Origin: DASSQJ01 sp963730165
GTDB taxonomy: Bacteria > Actinomycetota > Actinomycetes > Actinomycetales > Dermatophilaceae
Assembly: GCA_963730165.1 (NCBI GenBank)
Contig: CAVSQS010000003.1
Location: 1 to 64,000, forward strand
DNA length: 64,000 nt
Direction: 5' to 3'
Part shown: in pieces, positions 18,557-26,805 of the stretch
Layout of the letters: each line of letters opens with the position of its first letter
Numbering within the stretch: position 1 is the first letter of the stretch
Position numbers and translations under genes: made by a program
Notes under the pieces: model-generated
Told to the model about the DNA's origin: nothing
Databases searched by the model: none
Seen by the model: the letters and a program-made list of their open reading frames with translations, nothing else

Positions 18557-18699
18557 GAGCTGGTCCACTCAGAAATGGTCCCACCGAGCCGGTGGCCCAT
18601 CTTCCGTAGACCCATCCCAGGTCTGCTCCTCGGCGGAGGGCCCAGGGGGTGCCGTGCCGGTCGAGTGCGCGAGCCGGTTGCGGTCGGCAAGCGGTGTGT

Positions 18700-19363
18700 T
18701 CAGTCCTGGGGTGGGAGTAGCGCGGCGACGAGTGCGTCCCTCACCCACTTCCGGTACTGCTCCACCGCCCACCCGCGGGCCGAGACGAGCAGCTCGTAGA
18801 GCTCGGGCGAGGTGTAGGCCCGAGGATGTCCCGGGCCTTGTCGACGGGGACGTCGGGGGCGAGATGACCACCATCTGCGAGATGGGCCGCGATAAGGCCC
18901 ATGCCGGTGAGGCGCTCGGTGCACATCTGCTCCCAGACGTCGCGCATCGCACCGTCTACTTCCGCCGCCGACCGCACGACGAGCTGCAGCGGGGCCGCCC
19001 TGGCCAGGGTGCCCATGAGCCCTTCGGTGTAGATGTCGAGCTTCCGCACCGGATCGGGCTCGGCCAGGATCCGCGCGGCGCGCTCCCGCTGGGGATGGGC
19101 GTCGGAGCGTCGTCACCGGCCACCACATAGTCGAACGTCGCCTTGACCATCGACGGCTTGTTGCCGAACACCTTGTAGGCCGTGGGCGTCGAGAGCCCCG
19201 CATTCTCGGCAACCGCTGCGAGGCTGGTCCCGGCGTACCCGTCCCGCACGAGCAGCTCCAGCGCGGCATCGAGCATCGACCGACGGTTGGCCTGCGCCGC
19301 GGCCCGTCGCCCGGTCGCGTCGTACTGGCGCTTGACATCAGCCACGTGTGGTCCGATCCTCAT
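18700..19363 (-). pseudogene. TetR-family regulator with two frameshifts
   Basis: The HTH is intact (MLDAALELLVRDGYAGTSLAAVAENAGLSTPTAYKVFGNK). The frame shifts near 19100 (into RERAARILAEPDPVRK) and near 18832 (into YTSPELYELLVSARGW). Restoring one base at each point gives 221 residues. It is divergent from the glycosyltransferase and probably regulates it. As written only the DNA-binding domain and a short tail would be made. Confidence 0.8.
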
Positions 19364-19374
19364 ATTGAGTATGA
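19360..19374. promoter_or_regulatory. inverted repeat in the TetR/glycosyltransferase gap
   Basis: TCATATTGAGTATGA: TCATA and TATGA are exact inverted arms around a 5-bp spacer. It overlaps the TetR start codon in a gap of only 39 bp and is AT-rich against the background. A likely operator. Confidence 0.5.
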
Positions 19375-19402
19375 AGCATCATAATGAAATCGGGTGGCAC
19401 CG

Positions 19403-20722
19403 ATGGCGAGGGTACTGCTGGCAAGCACGCCGGTCCCCGGGCACGTGACGCCGATGGGGGTGTTGGCTCGTGCGCTGGTCGAGCGTGGTCACGAGGTCGG
19501 CTGGTACACCGGAGCCGGCTTCGCCGACGCGGTCACGGCGACCGGAGCCCACCACTTTCCCATCCAGCATGAGTTCGACTGGAGTCTTCGCCACGTCCAC
19601 GACGCGGTGCCCGAGCTGCGCGAAGTCACCGGCGTGGCGCAGGTCCGGCTCGCGTTCACCCGCATGATCGATGGGGCCTCGAGCACGCTCGCGGACCTGG
19701 AGAGGATCGTGGCGGACTTCCCCGCCGAGGTCGTCGTCGCGAACACACTCGTGATTGCGGACAACTGGCTGCGCGAGCGTGGCGGTCCGGTGAACGCGCG
19801 TGTGTCGACGACCATGCTCGGCATCTACAGCCGCGACACCGCCCCCGTCGGGCTCGCCAAGCCACCGAGCGCAACCCCGCTGGGGCACGTGCGCAACCGA
19901 GTCATGAACGCCGCTCACCGCCGGATCGTGTTCGGCCCGGTCAGTCGGCACCTCGACGACGTCCGCGAGTCAATCGGGCTGCCCCGTCAGCGTCGCGCGA
20001 TCGTCGACGCCTTCGTCTCCCCCTATCTGTGGCTCCAGGACACGGTGCCCTCGTTCGAGTACCCCCGCAGTGACCTGCCGCCGCAGGTGCACTTCATCGG
20101 CCCGCTGCTGCCGCAGGTTCCGGCCGACTTCGTCGAGCCCGAGTGGTGGAACGAGGTCACCGGAACGCGTCCGGTCGTGCTCGTCACTCAGGGCACCCTG
20201 CGCAACGAGGACGCGGCGCTGATCGGCCCGGCGATCGAGGCGCTGGCGGGAATGGACGTCCAGGTCGTCGTCGCGACCGGCGGCGGCACGGTGAATCTGC
20301 CGGATTCTCTGCCCCCGCGGGTGAGGGTCGTTGACCACGTCCCCTTCGCCGCACTCATGTCCCGCGTCTCGGTCTACTTGACCAACGGGGGGTACGGGGG
20401 CGTGCAGATGGCACTTGCCCACGGCGTACCCATGGTCGTGGCGGGTGCCACTGAGGACAAGCCCGAGGTCGGTGCCCGAGTGGCCTGGTCCGGTGCCGGC
20501 ATCCGAATCGCCGGCGAACCGACCGCCCGCTCCATCGGTGACTCGGTGAGCAGGGTCCTCGAGGACCCCACATACCGGACGAACGCCACTCGCATCGCCG
20601 CCGAGATCGCCACCTACGACGCCGGTGACCTCGGTGCATCCCTCGTAGAAGAGCTCGCCCGGACGCAACGCCCGGTGCTCCGAGGACATGGCGCGATGCC
20701 GGAGACCCAGCCACGCCCGTGA
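19403..20722 (+). CDS. GT1-family (MGT/UGT-like) glycosyltransferase
   Basis: The product is 439 residues from ATG 19403; a GTG at 19394 is possible. The N-domain starts RVLLASTPVPGHVTPMGVLARAL. The donor domain has VLVTQGTLRNED, VRVVDHVPFAALM and the UGT signature region VYLTNGGYGGVQMALAHGVPMVV. Members transfer sugar from a nucleotide sugar to small molecules, including macrolides and flavonoids, and some inactivate antibiotics. Paired with a divergent TetR regulator, it may be an inducible detoxification unit. It reads intact. Confidence 0.85.
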   Translation: MARVLLASTPVPGHVTPMGVLARALVERGHEVGWYTGAGFADAVTATGAHHFPIQHEFDWSLRHVHDAVPELREVTGVAQVRLAFTRMIDGASSTLADLERIVADFPAEVVVANTLVIADNWLRERGGPVNARVSTTMLGIYSRDTAPVGLAKPPSATPLGHVRNRVMNAAHRRIVFGPVSRHLDDVRESIGLPRQRRAIVDAFVSPYLWLQDTVPSFEYPRSDLPPQVHFIGPLLPQVPADFVEPEWWNEVTGTRPVVLVTQGTLRNEDAALIGPAIEALAGMDVQVVVATGGGTVNLPDSLPPRVRVVDHVPFAALMSRVSVYLTNGGYGGVQMALAHGVPMVVAGATEDKPEVGARVAWSGAGIRIAGEPTARSIGDSVSRVLEDPTYRTNATRIAAEIATYDAGDLGASLVEELARTQRPVLRGHGAMPETQPRP

Positions 20723-20857
20723 AGGGCGCCGCGCCCCCGACCGGGGGCGCCCTGCCACGAGATCACCCTGAGGTAGAAGATTGGCCCCCGCCAACGGAGC
20801 CTGCCCTCGTCTCGCGCGCCGGGCGATCATGACCGCGCGCGGGCAGATGCGTCACTT

Positions 20858-20863
20858 CGCCGC
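20858..20863 (+). repeat. boundary motif core (site 11)
   Basis: The context is GATGCGTCACTTCGCCGCGA, then GTCGACCGCC. This is the closest copy to the consensus. Confidence 0.7.
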
Positions 20864-20929
20864 GAGTCGACCGCCCAACCTGTGCCCCTCTGCTTGGTGC
20901 TCGAAGGGTCTCGGCGTGTCCTGGAACCG

Positions 20930-21363
20930 CTATGGGGTCAGGTCCACCCCTCGCTCGGCGGCCAGGGCCTGGATCTTCTCGGCGTCGTCGACCTGGATGC
21001 AGACGCAGGCCTGGAGCCCGGCATCGTCCTGCCGCAGGATGTAGTAGGCGGTGCTGTCAGTGAGTTTCGTTCCCTCGGAGTCGAAGAAGTGCCAGCGCAC
21101 GTGGACGAGCGTGATCTTCTCGGTGAGGTCGGTGACGTCGAGGCATTCGTGGGTGACGGACGCCAGGCCAAGTTTGCGGTACGTGGGGTACGACTGCTCG
21201 AGGCCCTGGGCCATCGTCTCCCGGTCATTGAGAACGCCCGCGAAGTCCTGGTCGATGATCATGCCCGGCATTGCCCACAGGTCGGCGGCTCCCTGGCGTT
21301 GAAACCCGTCAAGGCGGCTGCGTAGTGGCCCAGGAACGCGTCGATCTCGTTGCCATGGCTCAT
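20930..21363 (-). pseudogene. SnoaL/NTF2-like protein with one frameshift
   Basis: The N-terminus is in one frame (MSHGNEIDAFLGHYAAALTG). After a missing base near 21290 the protein continues MPGMIIDQDFAGVLNDRETM to the stop at 20930, for 144 residues. The cone-shaped NTF2 fold is suggested by HVRWHFFDSEGTKL and STAYYILRQ. Such proteins are often small-molecule binders or isomerases. It is a one-gene unit of about 590 bp between motifs 20858 and 21446. Confidence 0.7.
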
Positions 21364-21445
21364 GTCGCCCACCCTAGAAGCAACAAGCACAGAGCCGCCG
21401 GTGCCGGCGTGCTCGGTGGCGCGTCAGCCTCCGACTGCGTCATTG

Positions 21446-21451
21446 CGCCGC
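21446..21451 (+). repeat. boundary motif core (site 12), left end of unit copy 2
   Basis: The context is CTGCGTCATTGCGCCGCGAG, then TCGACCGCC. Copy 2 of the 941-bp unit begins here. Confidence 0.7.
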
Positions 21452-21483
21452 GAGTCGACCGCCTTCCGGGTGCTGATTTCTGG

Positions 21484-22290
21484 CTAGAGGAGACGGATGA
21501 TGTGCTCCCAGGCGAGGCGTCCGAGCCTGCGGTCGGCTTCCTCGTCGCCGCCACGGTGCATCGCCAGTCCGCCCGCGGCGGCGTGTTCGGCGGGCAGGAT
21601 CGTGCGGTGACCGGCCGTGGGGTCGGTGACCACGGTCGTGTCGAGGCCGTGCGCGGATCGGCTCGCCCGGATCGCTTCCGCGTGCGTGACCGACGGCCAC
21701 ACCTGGTCGTCTCCTCCCGCGACGAGGATCAGGTCCTTGATCCGTTCGACGGGGATCCGAGCTGCGTCGAGCTGGGCCGTGAACCGCTCCCGCGATCGTA
21801 GGTAGAGCGAGCGGAACGCCGGCGGGTCCGACTCCGGTTCCCAGTCGTCGACGAACGGCACGAACGGCACGGGTCGGCCAGCGATGGTCCAGTGCGACGT
21901 GACCCGCCCACCGGGTGCGACACCGGACCACACCACGTCGGACGGCGCGAACGCGACCACAGCATCGACCCGGTCCGACAGCGATCCGGCCATGAGCGCC
22001 GCCTCGGCGCCGAACGAGGTTCCCACGACCATGACCTTGTCCGCGCGGGTGGCCAAGTCCGTGACCCGGTCAAGGAACGTCTCGACCGGGATCTCCCAGA
22101 CCCCGGGATGCTGGTCCTCACCCCCGAACCAGCGGATCGATTCGGCGACTACACCACGCTCGGCAAGCAGCCTGGCCCGCGCAGCGTCCACCCGGCCGCT
22201 CGACCCCGCCACCACCAGCGCCGCCCATCCCGTCGGATCCTCCGGGAGGAACCGCACCCCCTCGATCCCCTCCGTCGCGGTCTCGATCAC
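21484..22290 (-). CDS. alpha/beta hydrolase (dienelactone hydrolase / BAAT C-terminal type), copy 2
   Basis: The product is 268 residues, nearly identical to the copy at 10914. It has the same VVGTSFGAEAAL nucleophile elbow, GGDDQVWPS and AGHRTILP. Being intact twice suggests either a recent duplication or selection to keep it. The promoter must lie in the 95 bp between the ATG at 22290 and the motif core at 22381, so the unit may carry its own promoter. Confidence 0.85.
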   Translation of the reverse strand: MIETATEGIEGVRFLPEDPTGWAALVVAGSSGRVDAARARLLAERGVVAESIRWFGGEDQHPGVWEIPVETFLDRVTDLATRADKVMVVGTSFGAEAALMAGSLSDRVDAVVAFAPSDVVWSGVAPGGRVTSHWTIAGRPVPFVPFVDDWEPESDPPAFRSLYLRSRERFTAQLDAARIPVERIKDLILVAGGDDQVWPSVTHAEAIRASRSAHGLDTTVVTDPTAGHRTILPAEHAAAGGLAMHRGGDEEADRRLGRLAWEHIIRLL

Positions 22291-22380
22291 CCTCCGACAC
22301 TCTCACGAGCGGGGTCTCGCTGGATGCGACCACGTCGTCATGGCACCGCTTGGGACGCGATCGGGACGAGTGCGTCACTG

Positions 22381-22386
22381 CGCCGC
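22381..22386 (+). repeat. boundary motif core (site 13), right end of unit copy 2
   Basis: The context is AGTGCGTCACTGCGCCGCGT, then ATTCGCG. It shares CGCCGCGTATTCGCG with the copy at 38192. Confidence 0.7.
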
Positions 22387-22663
22387 GTATTCGCGCTGGA
22401 CCGCGCCGTCACCAGTCAGTCGCTCGGGATGGAGCTGAACCGCGACGCGGGGACCTGCTGTTCTTCCAGACCGACGGCCCCGTCGGGGCCGTGCGGACAA
22501 GGCTTGGCCCCGACGTCATGACGCTGAGCCTGAGGGTCGACGCCGCCCTGGATCACCTTGGCATCCTCACATCCCGCGGTGATCGCCTGAGTCCTCGACA
22601 ACCGTGCGCTGTCGAGGCAGGCTGAGGTTGCGCACCGGCGTCGGTGCCGGAGAGGGGGGCATC
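22387..22663 (+). other. gene remnant or leader ahead of a small TM protein
   Basis: A plus-strand frame reads GDLLFFQTDGPVGAV and then LRVDAALDHLGILTSRGDRL up to a stop at 22623. It has no plausible start downstream of the motif and may be a degraded gene fragment. Nothing else is visible here. Confidence 0.3.
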
Positions 22664-22876
22664 GTGCCCACGCCGTTCGGAATCGTCGTCCTCGGCCTCA
22701 TCGCACTGCTCATCGTCGTCGGACTCGCTTACTGGGTCCGCTCCGCGGTGCGGCGCACCGATCGTGCGCCCGAGCGCACCGCGTCCCAGCACCCCGAGGC
22801 GCCCTGGAGCGCCGAGCAGTCCTCCACATTTCACAACCGCGGTGGCGGGGGGAGCCAAGGGGGCTTTGGCGGCTGA
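22664..22876 (+). CDS. small single-TM protein
   Basis: The product is 70 residues from GTG 22664, preceded by AGAGGGGGG. One N-terminal TM segment (residues 5-24, GIVVLGLIALLIVVGLAYWV) is followed by a basic, then polar tail ending NRGGGGSQGGFGG. The unit runs between motifs 22381 and 22994. No family known to me. Confidence 0.6.
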   Translation: MPTPFGIVVLGLIALLIVVGLAYWVRSAVRRTDRAPERTASQHPEAPWSAEQSSTFHNRGGGGSQGGFGG

Positions 22877-22993
22877 GAACCATGCACCTCCGAATAGCGG
22901 TGTGGTCCCGAGGGTTTGAGAATCGGAGCGCGCCGTAGTCAGGGACCGGAGAGGAAGCGTTCAGCGGCGCACGTAGACCGGAGCGCGTCACTT

Positions 22994-22999
22994 CGCCGC
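22994..22999 (+). repeat. boundary motif core (site 14)
   Basis: The context is AGCGCGTCACTTCGCCGCCA, then GTCGG. It is the last copy before the nitrate-respiration cluster. Confidence 0.65.
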
Positions 23000-23148
23000 C
23001 AGTCGGTCAAGTTCATCGCGCGCCATGATCTTGCTCCCCTTCCCGCATGCTCCCCGGAGGTTCACCTCCGAATGGCCGCGTGCGGCTTGCTCGGAGCCGC
23101 ACCTGGTGTTCGAGCGCCATGGGTACGGTGGATTGATGGAGGTGGGTC

Positions 23149-23483
23149 ATGGACTCGACGTCGCTGCAGTCGGTGGCTGACGAGGAGCTCCACACGGCCC
23201 GCACCGCCTCGGGCCGGCGGTCATCGCGGACGATTCATGGTGGGCACGAGGGCTCGTTGCGCGAGACCGTGATGCCCTGGTGGCGGGGCAGGTGCTCGGT
23301 GAGCACGAGAGCCCGGGGGAGGCCACCTTGCAGGTGCTTCGGGGCCGGGTGCGGCTGACATGTGATGAGGGGGCGTGGGAGTCGGCGGCGGGTGGTCAGG
23401 TGGTCATCCACGTTGGCCGACACGCCCTCGCTGCGCTCAAGGGCTCGGTGGCCCTTCTCGCGGTCGTCAAGCCGGTGCCATGA
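23149..23483 (+). pseudogene. cupin-domain protein with one frameshift
   Basis: From ATG 23149 (MDSTSLQSVADEELH) the frame breaks near 23275. With one base restored it continues ALVAGQVLGEHESPGEATLQ and LRGRVRLTCDEGAWE, a small cupin barrel. The full length would be 111 residues. The stop overlaps the ATG of the next gene. Similar cupins occur beside nitrate and NO genes in actinobacteria (recalled); the role is unknown. Confidence 0.7.
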
Positions 23484-23716
23484 AGGGCTCGGCGGGCTGG
23501 TCCGAGGACGTGCATCGCCTCTCGCGATGGGAGGACGTGCATCGCCTCTCGCGATGGGAGGGCGCGGGCGGCCTCTGGGAGGTTGTCGCCAGAGGTACCC
23601 GAGGCGTGACGGTCTCCCTGTGCCGATGTGACGGGGGGGAGGAGGTAGACCGGTTCACGTCCGCGGACCAGTGGCTGCTCGCATACGTGGCAGGTCGCGA
23701 CCGCTCCGACGAGTGA
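23480..23716 (+). CDS. small hypothetical protein with an internal 9-residue duplication
   Basis: The product is 78 residues, overlapping the cupin stop by 4 bp. LSRWEGAGGLWEVVARG and VTVSLCRCDGGEEVDRFTS resemble a small protein family I recall from actinobacterial nitrate or stress clusters. Near the N-terminus EDVHRLSRW occurs twice because of a 27-bp tandem duplication. Confidence 0.65.
   Translation: MKGSAGWSEDVHRLSRWEDVHRLSRWEGAGGLWEVVARGTRGVTVSLCRCDGGEEVDRFTSADQWLLAYVAGRDRSDE
23504..23557 (+). repeat. 27-bp tandem repeat, two copies
   Basis: GAGGACGTGCATCGCCTCTC followed by GCGATGG is repeated exactly at 23504-23530 and 23531-23557. It keeps the reading frame and adds nine residues. 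Likely a recent slippage event. Confidence 0.9.
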
Positions 23717-25177
23717 CGTGAACTCCGCGGTCAGCGGGGCCCGTCGCCGATTGCGGGTGCTCCGACCTCGCATCTACCGTCGTGTGCGAGATGAGCGGGG
23801 AATGATCAGCGGCAACTCCGAGCGCCACCGCGAGGGCCAGGCTCGCCGCAGCGACGACGACCTGCACCATGGGCAAGGTGCTGGCGGACGGTCGTGGGTG
23901 GGGCACCGGGGCGGCCGCTCGCGGGAGAGACCCATCAGCGACGCCCTCGAGAAGAACGCGTCGTGCGGCCACCGCGGCTCGGACACCGCCGAGGAGGAGG
24001 GGCACGAACGCGATGAGGCCGGCGACGACGAGCACGGCGACGGCCAGCCGGACGCCGGTCGGAACGGATGCGACGCAGATCAGCAGGCCGCCGTTGACGA
24101 CGAGCAGCCGCCACAGCCAGGCACGCTCGAGCCAGACGGTGGCGGCGCGGACGACGGACGGTCCGCCGCCGAGGACCACGGGGATGAGGTAGGTGAGCGC
24201 ACCGATGAGCAGCTGGGCTGCCGAAGCCGACGGCGATGACGGCGCCGATGAGGTCGTACCGGTCGTCGATGGCCCCCCAGCTCGGTGCCGTGGCGAGCCA
24301 CCACCCGAGCATGCCGATCGCCGCGCTGCCCCACGCGAGCGCGGCCACGACGGACACCGTGGCGAACGAGCGCGGCGGGGCGTGCCGGGCCGGCGCGAGC
24401 AGCGCCCGGCCCCACCAGCCCAGCCCGGCTGCGTACCCGGCGAGCCCGGCCAGTGCCACGACCCGGTACCCCGCCAGTGCGCCCGGAGGCCAGGACGAGG
24501 AGGGCCACGACGAGCACGGGCAGCGCCTGCCGGGCGAGCCGCTCAGCGCGGTGGTCCATTCGGGTGCGAAGCATGGTGGGCCAGAGCGTGACGAGGGTGC
24601 CGGTGACGGTGAGGCCGGTCCAGCCGAGGACCATGACCATCGAGTGCGCGACGACCACCCGGCCCATCGGGTCCCCCTCGAGGCCGTGGGCGAGCCACAC
24701 GCCGAGTGTCGCCCCCACCGGTACCGCCGCGGCCGCCGTGAGGTAGTAGTGGACCGACACCCGGAAGCGGCCGGGCAGGGCGTGGCGCAGCCGCCGCCAG
24801 AGCGCCCATCCGTGCCACGTGACGGCCGCGGTGACCGCGGTGGCCCCGGCGATCGTCAGCGGCCACCACTCCCCGGGAACACCGACGAGGACCGCTGCGG
24901 CCCCGACCTGCAGGAGCAGGATCCGCCGGTTCTGCACCGACCGGTCGTCGAGGGACTCGGGGGTCTTCAGGAGTGCCTGGGCGAAGTGCGTGCTCCACAC
25001 CATCGCGGAGTGCGTGAGCGCTCCGAGGAGCACGAGGTGGACCAGGAGCCAGTCCGCTTCCGGCACGAAGGGGTGGGCCAGGGCCACGACCGCCGCCAGG
25101 CCCAGCCAGACGATGGTCGGCCGGTCACGGAGGGCGAACCTGGCTCGGCTGCCACGGGTGGATGCGGGGGCGGTCAT
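23655..25177 (-). pseudogene. multi-TM membrane protein resembling the membrane part of NirK/NnrS-type proteins, frameshifted
   Basis: From ATG 25177 (MTAPASTRGSRARF) it has many TM segments with His residues in helices (VHLVLLGALTHSAMVW, VVAHSMVMVLGWTGL), suggesting haem or copper binding. The frame shifts near 24482 (to YRVVALAGLAGYAAGLGWW) and near 24228 (to QLLIGALTYLIPVVLGGGP). I recall this domain fused to copper nitrite reductases in actinobacteria; the cupredoxin half is absent and useful sequence ends near 23770. The start overlaps the hemerythrin stop (ATGA). Confidence 0.55.
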
Positions 25178-25626
25178 GCCGCCGGGACCGACGTGGGAGC
25201 GGGGGGTGTCAGCGTGGAGACCCGTTCCCACTCGGGGCCCGCGAACGCGATGGCCGCGGCGGGGAACAGCCCGTTCTCCTCCCGGTCGATGTGGGCGCGC
25301 AGGGCCCGCTCGAAGCCGGGCATCACCTCGTGGTGCCCGGAGCGGATCCGGGCCAGCATCTCGTCGAGGATCACGTGCTCGCCGCAGAGGCCCTCGATGT
25401 GCTCGGTGAACTCGGGGTCCTCGGCGAGCACCGTGAACAGCCCGGCCTCCTCGGCGCTCGTGTGGGGACGGAGGAGGCCCGCCAGGTGGTCGGCGGCCCG
25501 GGTCACGTCCGTGCCGTCGCCGGCACAGGCGCGCCGCAGGACGCCACAGGCGTTGACCACCTCGACGTGCTCGGCCATGAACCGGCCGACCACGTCGACG
25601 CTCTCGCATCCGCAGTACGAGCACAC
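25174..25626 (-). CDS. hemerythrin HHE domain protein with an N-terminal Cys motif
   Basis: The product is 150 residues from GTG 25626, with GGAGGAGA upstream. It begins CSYCGCE, then shows an HHE four-helix pattern: FMAEHVEVVN, LRPHTSAEEAGLF, GEHVILDEML, RAHIDREENGLFP. Hemerythrins bind O2 or NO at a di-iron site, and relatives (RIC/YtfE) repair Fe-S centres after nitrosative stress. It sits in an operon with DUF2249 and the membrane protein, which fits a defence role during nitrate respiration. Confidence 0.85.
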   Translation of the reverse strand: MCSYCGCESVDVVGRFMAEHVEVVNACGVLRRACAGDGTDVTRAADHLAGLLRPHTSAEEAGLFTVLAEDPEFTEHIEGLCGEHVILDEMLARIRSGHHEVMPGFERALRAHIDREENGLFPAAAIAFAGPEWERVSTLTPPAPTSVPAA

Positions 25627-25648
25627 GAGGGGGTCTCCTCCGTCCGCC

Positions 25649-25939
25649 TCAGGCGCGGGTGATCCGCAGCCGCCAGGCCTCGGGCCCCTCGTCGAGGTAG
25701 GTCACCGTGACCGGAGCCTCTCGCTCGGCGATCTGGGCGAGCAGCGGCTTCGGGTCGTGCGGCGCGACGAGGACGAGGGAGCCCCCGGCGGGGATCGCCG
25801 TCAGGGCGCCGAAGACGGTGGCGTGCCGGATGGCGTGCGGGATCGCCCTGACGTCGAGCTCCGGGTCGCCGTGGCTGTGCTCGCCGCACCCACATCCTGC
25901 GGAGGTCGCGGTGAACGGGATGTCCGTGTGGTGAGTCAT
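25649..25939 (-). CDS. DUF2249 domain protein
   Basis: The product is 96 residues. An N-terminal Cys/His segment (GCGCGEH, residues 15-21) is followed by LDVRAIPHAIRHATVFGAL and VLVAPHDPKPLL, the DUF2249 (TusA/SirA-like) pattern. These small proteins are common beside nitrate, NO and hemerythrin genes. It is the first gene of a minus-strand operon, 22 bp ahead of the hemerythrin. Confidence 0.85.
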   Translation of the reverse strand: MTHHTDIPFTATSAGCGCGEHSHGDPELDVRAIPHAIRHATVFGALTAIPAGGSLVLVAPHDPKPLLAQIAEREAPVTVTYLDEGPEAWRLRITRA

Positions 25940-25966
25940 GGGTGGTCTCCGCCCTCAACATTTTCT

Positions 25967-25979
25967 ACAATGACATTGT
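25967..25979. promoter_or_regulatory. 13-bp palindromic operator at a regulator start
   Basis: ACAATGACATTGT is a perfect palindrome, extended by TTTTC and GAAAA on the flanks. It covers the GTG start (25978) of the regulator and lies 28 bp from the divergent DUF2249 start. It is a probable autoregulatory site controlling both directions. Confidence 0.65.
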
Positions 25980-26715
25980 GAAAACTACTCCTGCGCTCGG
26001 GCCGGCACCAAATCGACTGGACGCCGGCGAGGCTGCTCGGCTCGACCCGGCTCGCGCGCGGGTGCTCGCGGCAGTACGGGAGGCATCGACCGCGGGCGAG
26101 TCGACCGTCGACACGCTCGCGGACGCGGTCGGCGGCCACGCCAACACCATCCGGCACCACCTCGCCGCAGCCACGAGGGAGGGGCTCGTCGAGCGAGTTC
26201 CCGCGGCCGCGGCCACCGGTCCTGGTCGCCCCGCCGCGCGCTACCGGCTCACCGCACGGGGAGAGGAGGCGCTGGGCGGTTCGTCGGGCTCGGCGCAGGA
26301 GTACCTGGCCTTGGCGGAGGCGTTCGCCGACCGGCTGGCCGAGCAGGGTGGCGATCCGGGCGTCGACGCCAGGGGAGTCGGACGGGCCTGGGGGCGGGCC
26401 CTGTCGGCAGGTGGCGGAGGGCGGCAGCGGCACGTCCCGCCGGCCATGCTCGTCGTCGAGCTCCTCCAGCGGCTGGGCTTCTCCCCCGAGAGGGCGCCCG
26501 GCGACGTCGAGGGCCCCGGCACCGTGCTGCTGCGCAGCTGCCCGTTGCTCGATGCCGCACGGCGGCACCCTGAGGTGGTGTGCCAGGTCCACGGTGGTCT
26601 CGTCGAGGGCGCCCTGAGCGACGAGGGCGGAACCGCCGAGGTGCAGCTTCAGGCCTTCGCCCGTCCGGGTGCCTGCATCCTCGTGCTTCCGCCGGGGGCG
26701 GCACCGGGCGGCTGA
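25978..26715 (+). CDS. winged-helix regulator with C-terminal cysteines (COG2345/SufR-like)
   Basis: The product is 245 residues. GTG 25978 is chosen because the longer in-frame start at 25942 lies in the DUF2249 promoter. The HTH is STVDTLADAVGGHANTIRHHLAAATREGLV. The C-terminal half carries C188, C202 and C233 (SCPLL to VVCQVH), a C-x13-C spacing shared with the regulator at 28469 and similar to Fe-S ligands of SufR. I infer an Fe-S sensor of NO or O2 controlling the DUF2249-hemerythrin operon. Confidence 0.75.
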   Translation: MKTTPALGPAPNRLDAGEAARLDPARARVLAAVREASTAGESTVDTLADAVGGHANTIRHHLAAATREGLVERVPAAAATGPGRPAARYRLTARGEEALGGSSGSAQEYLALAEAFADRLAEQGGDPGVDARGVGRAWGRALSAGGGGRQRHVPPAMLVVELLQRLGFSPERAPGDVEGPGTVLLRSCPLLDAARRHPEVVCQVHGGLVEGALSDEGGTAEVQLQAFARPGACILVLPPGAAPGG

Positions 26716-26805
26716 CTCCCAGGAATGCCGGGCGTGCGGGACCGGGCGCCGCAACGGGCGAGCTCCGGCCCGCACGGCGGGGCCGCGGCTCGGAACGCTC
26801 CGGGA

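Larger units (their letters stand above)
21446..22386. repeat. 941-bp duplicated unit, copy 2
   Basis: Direct repeat of 10876-11816, same orientation, no indels. Both ends fall on CGCCGC motif cores. The DNA to the left (SnoaL unit) and right (small TM-protein unit) is unrelated to the flanks of copy 1. Confidence 0.95.
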
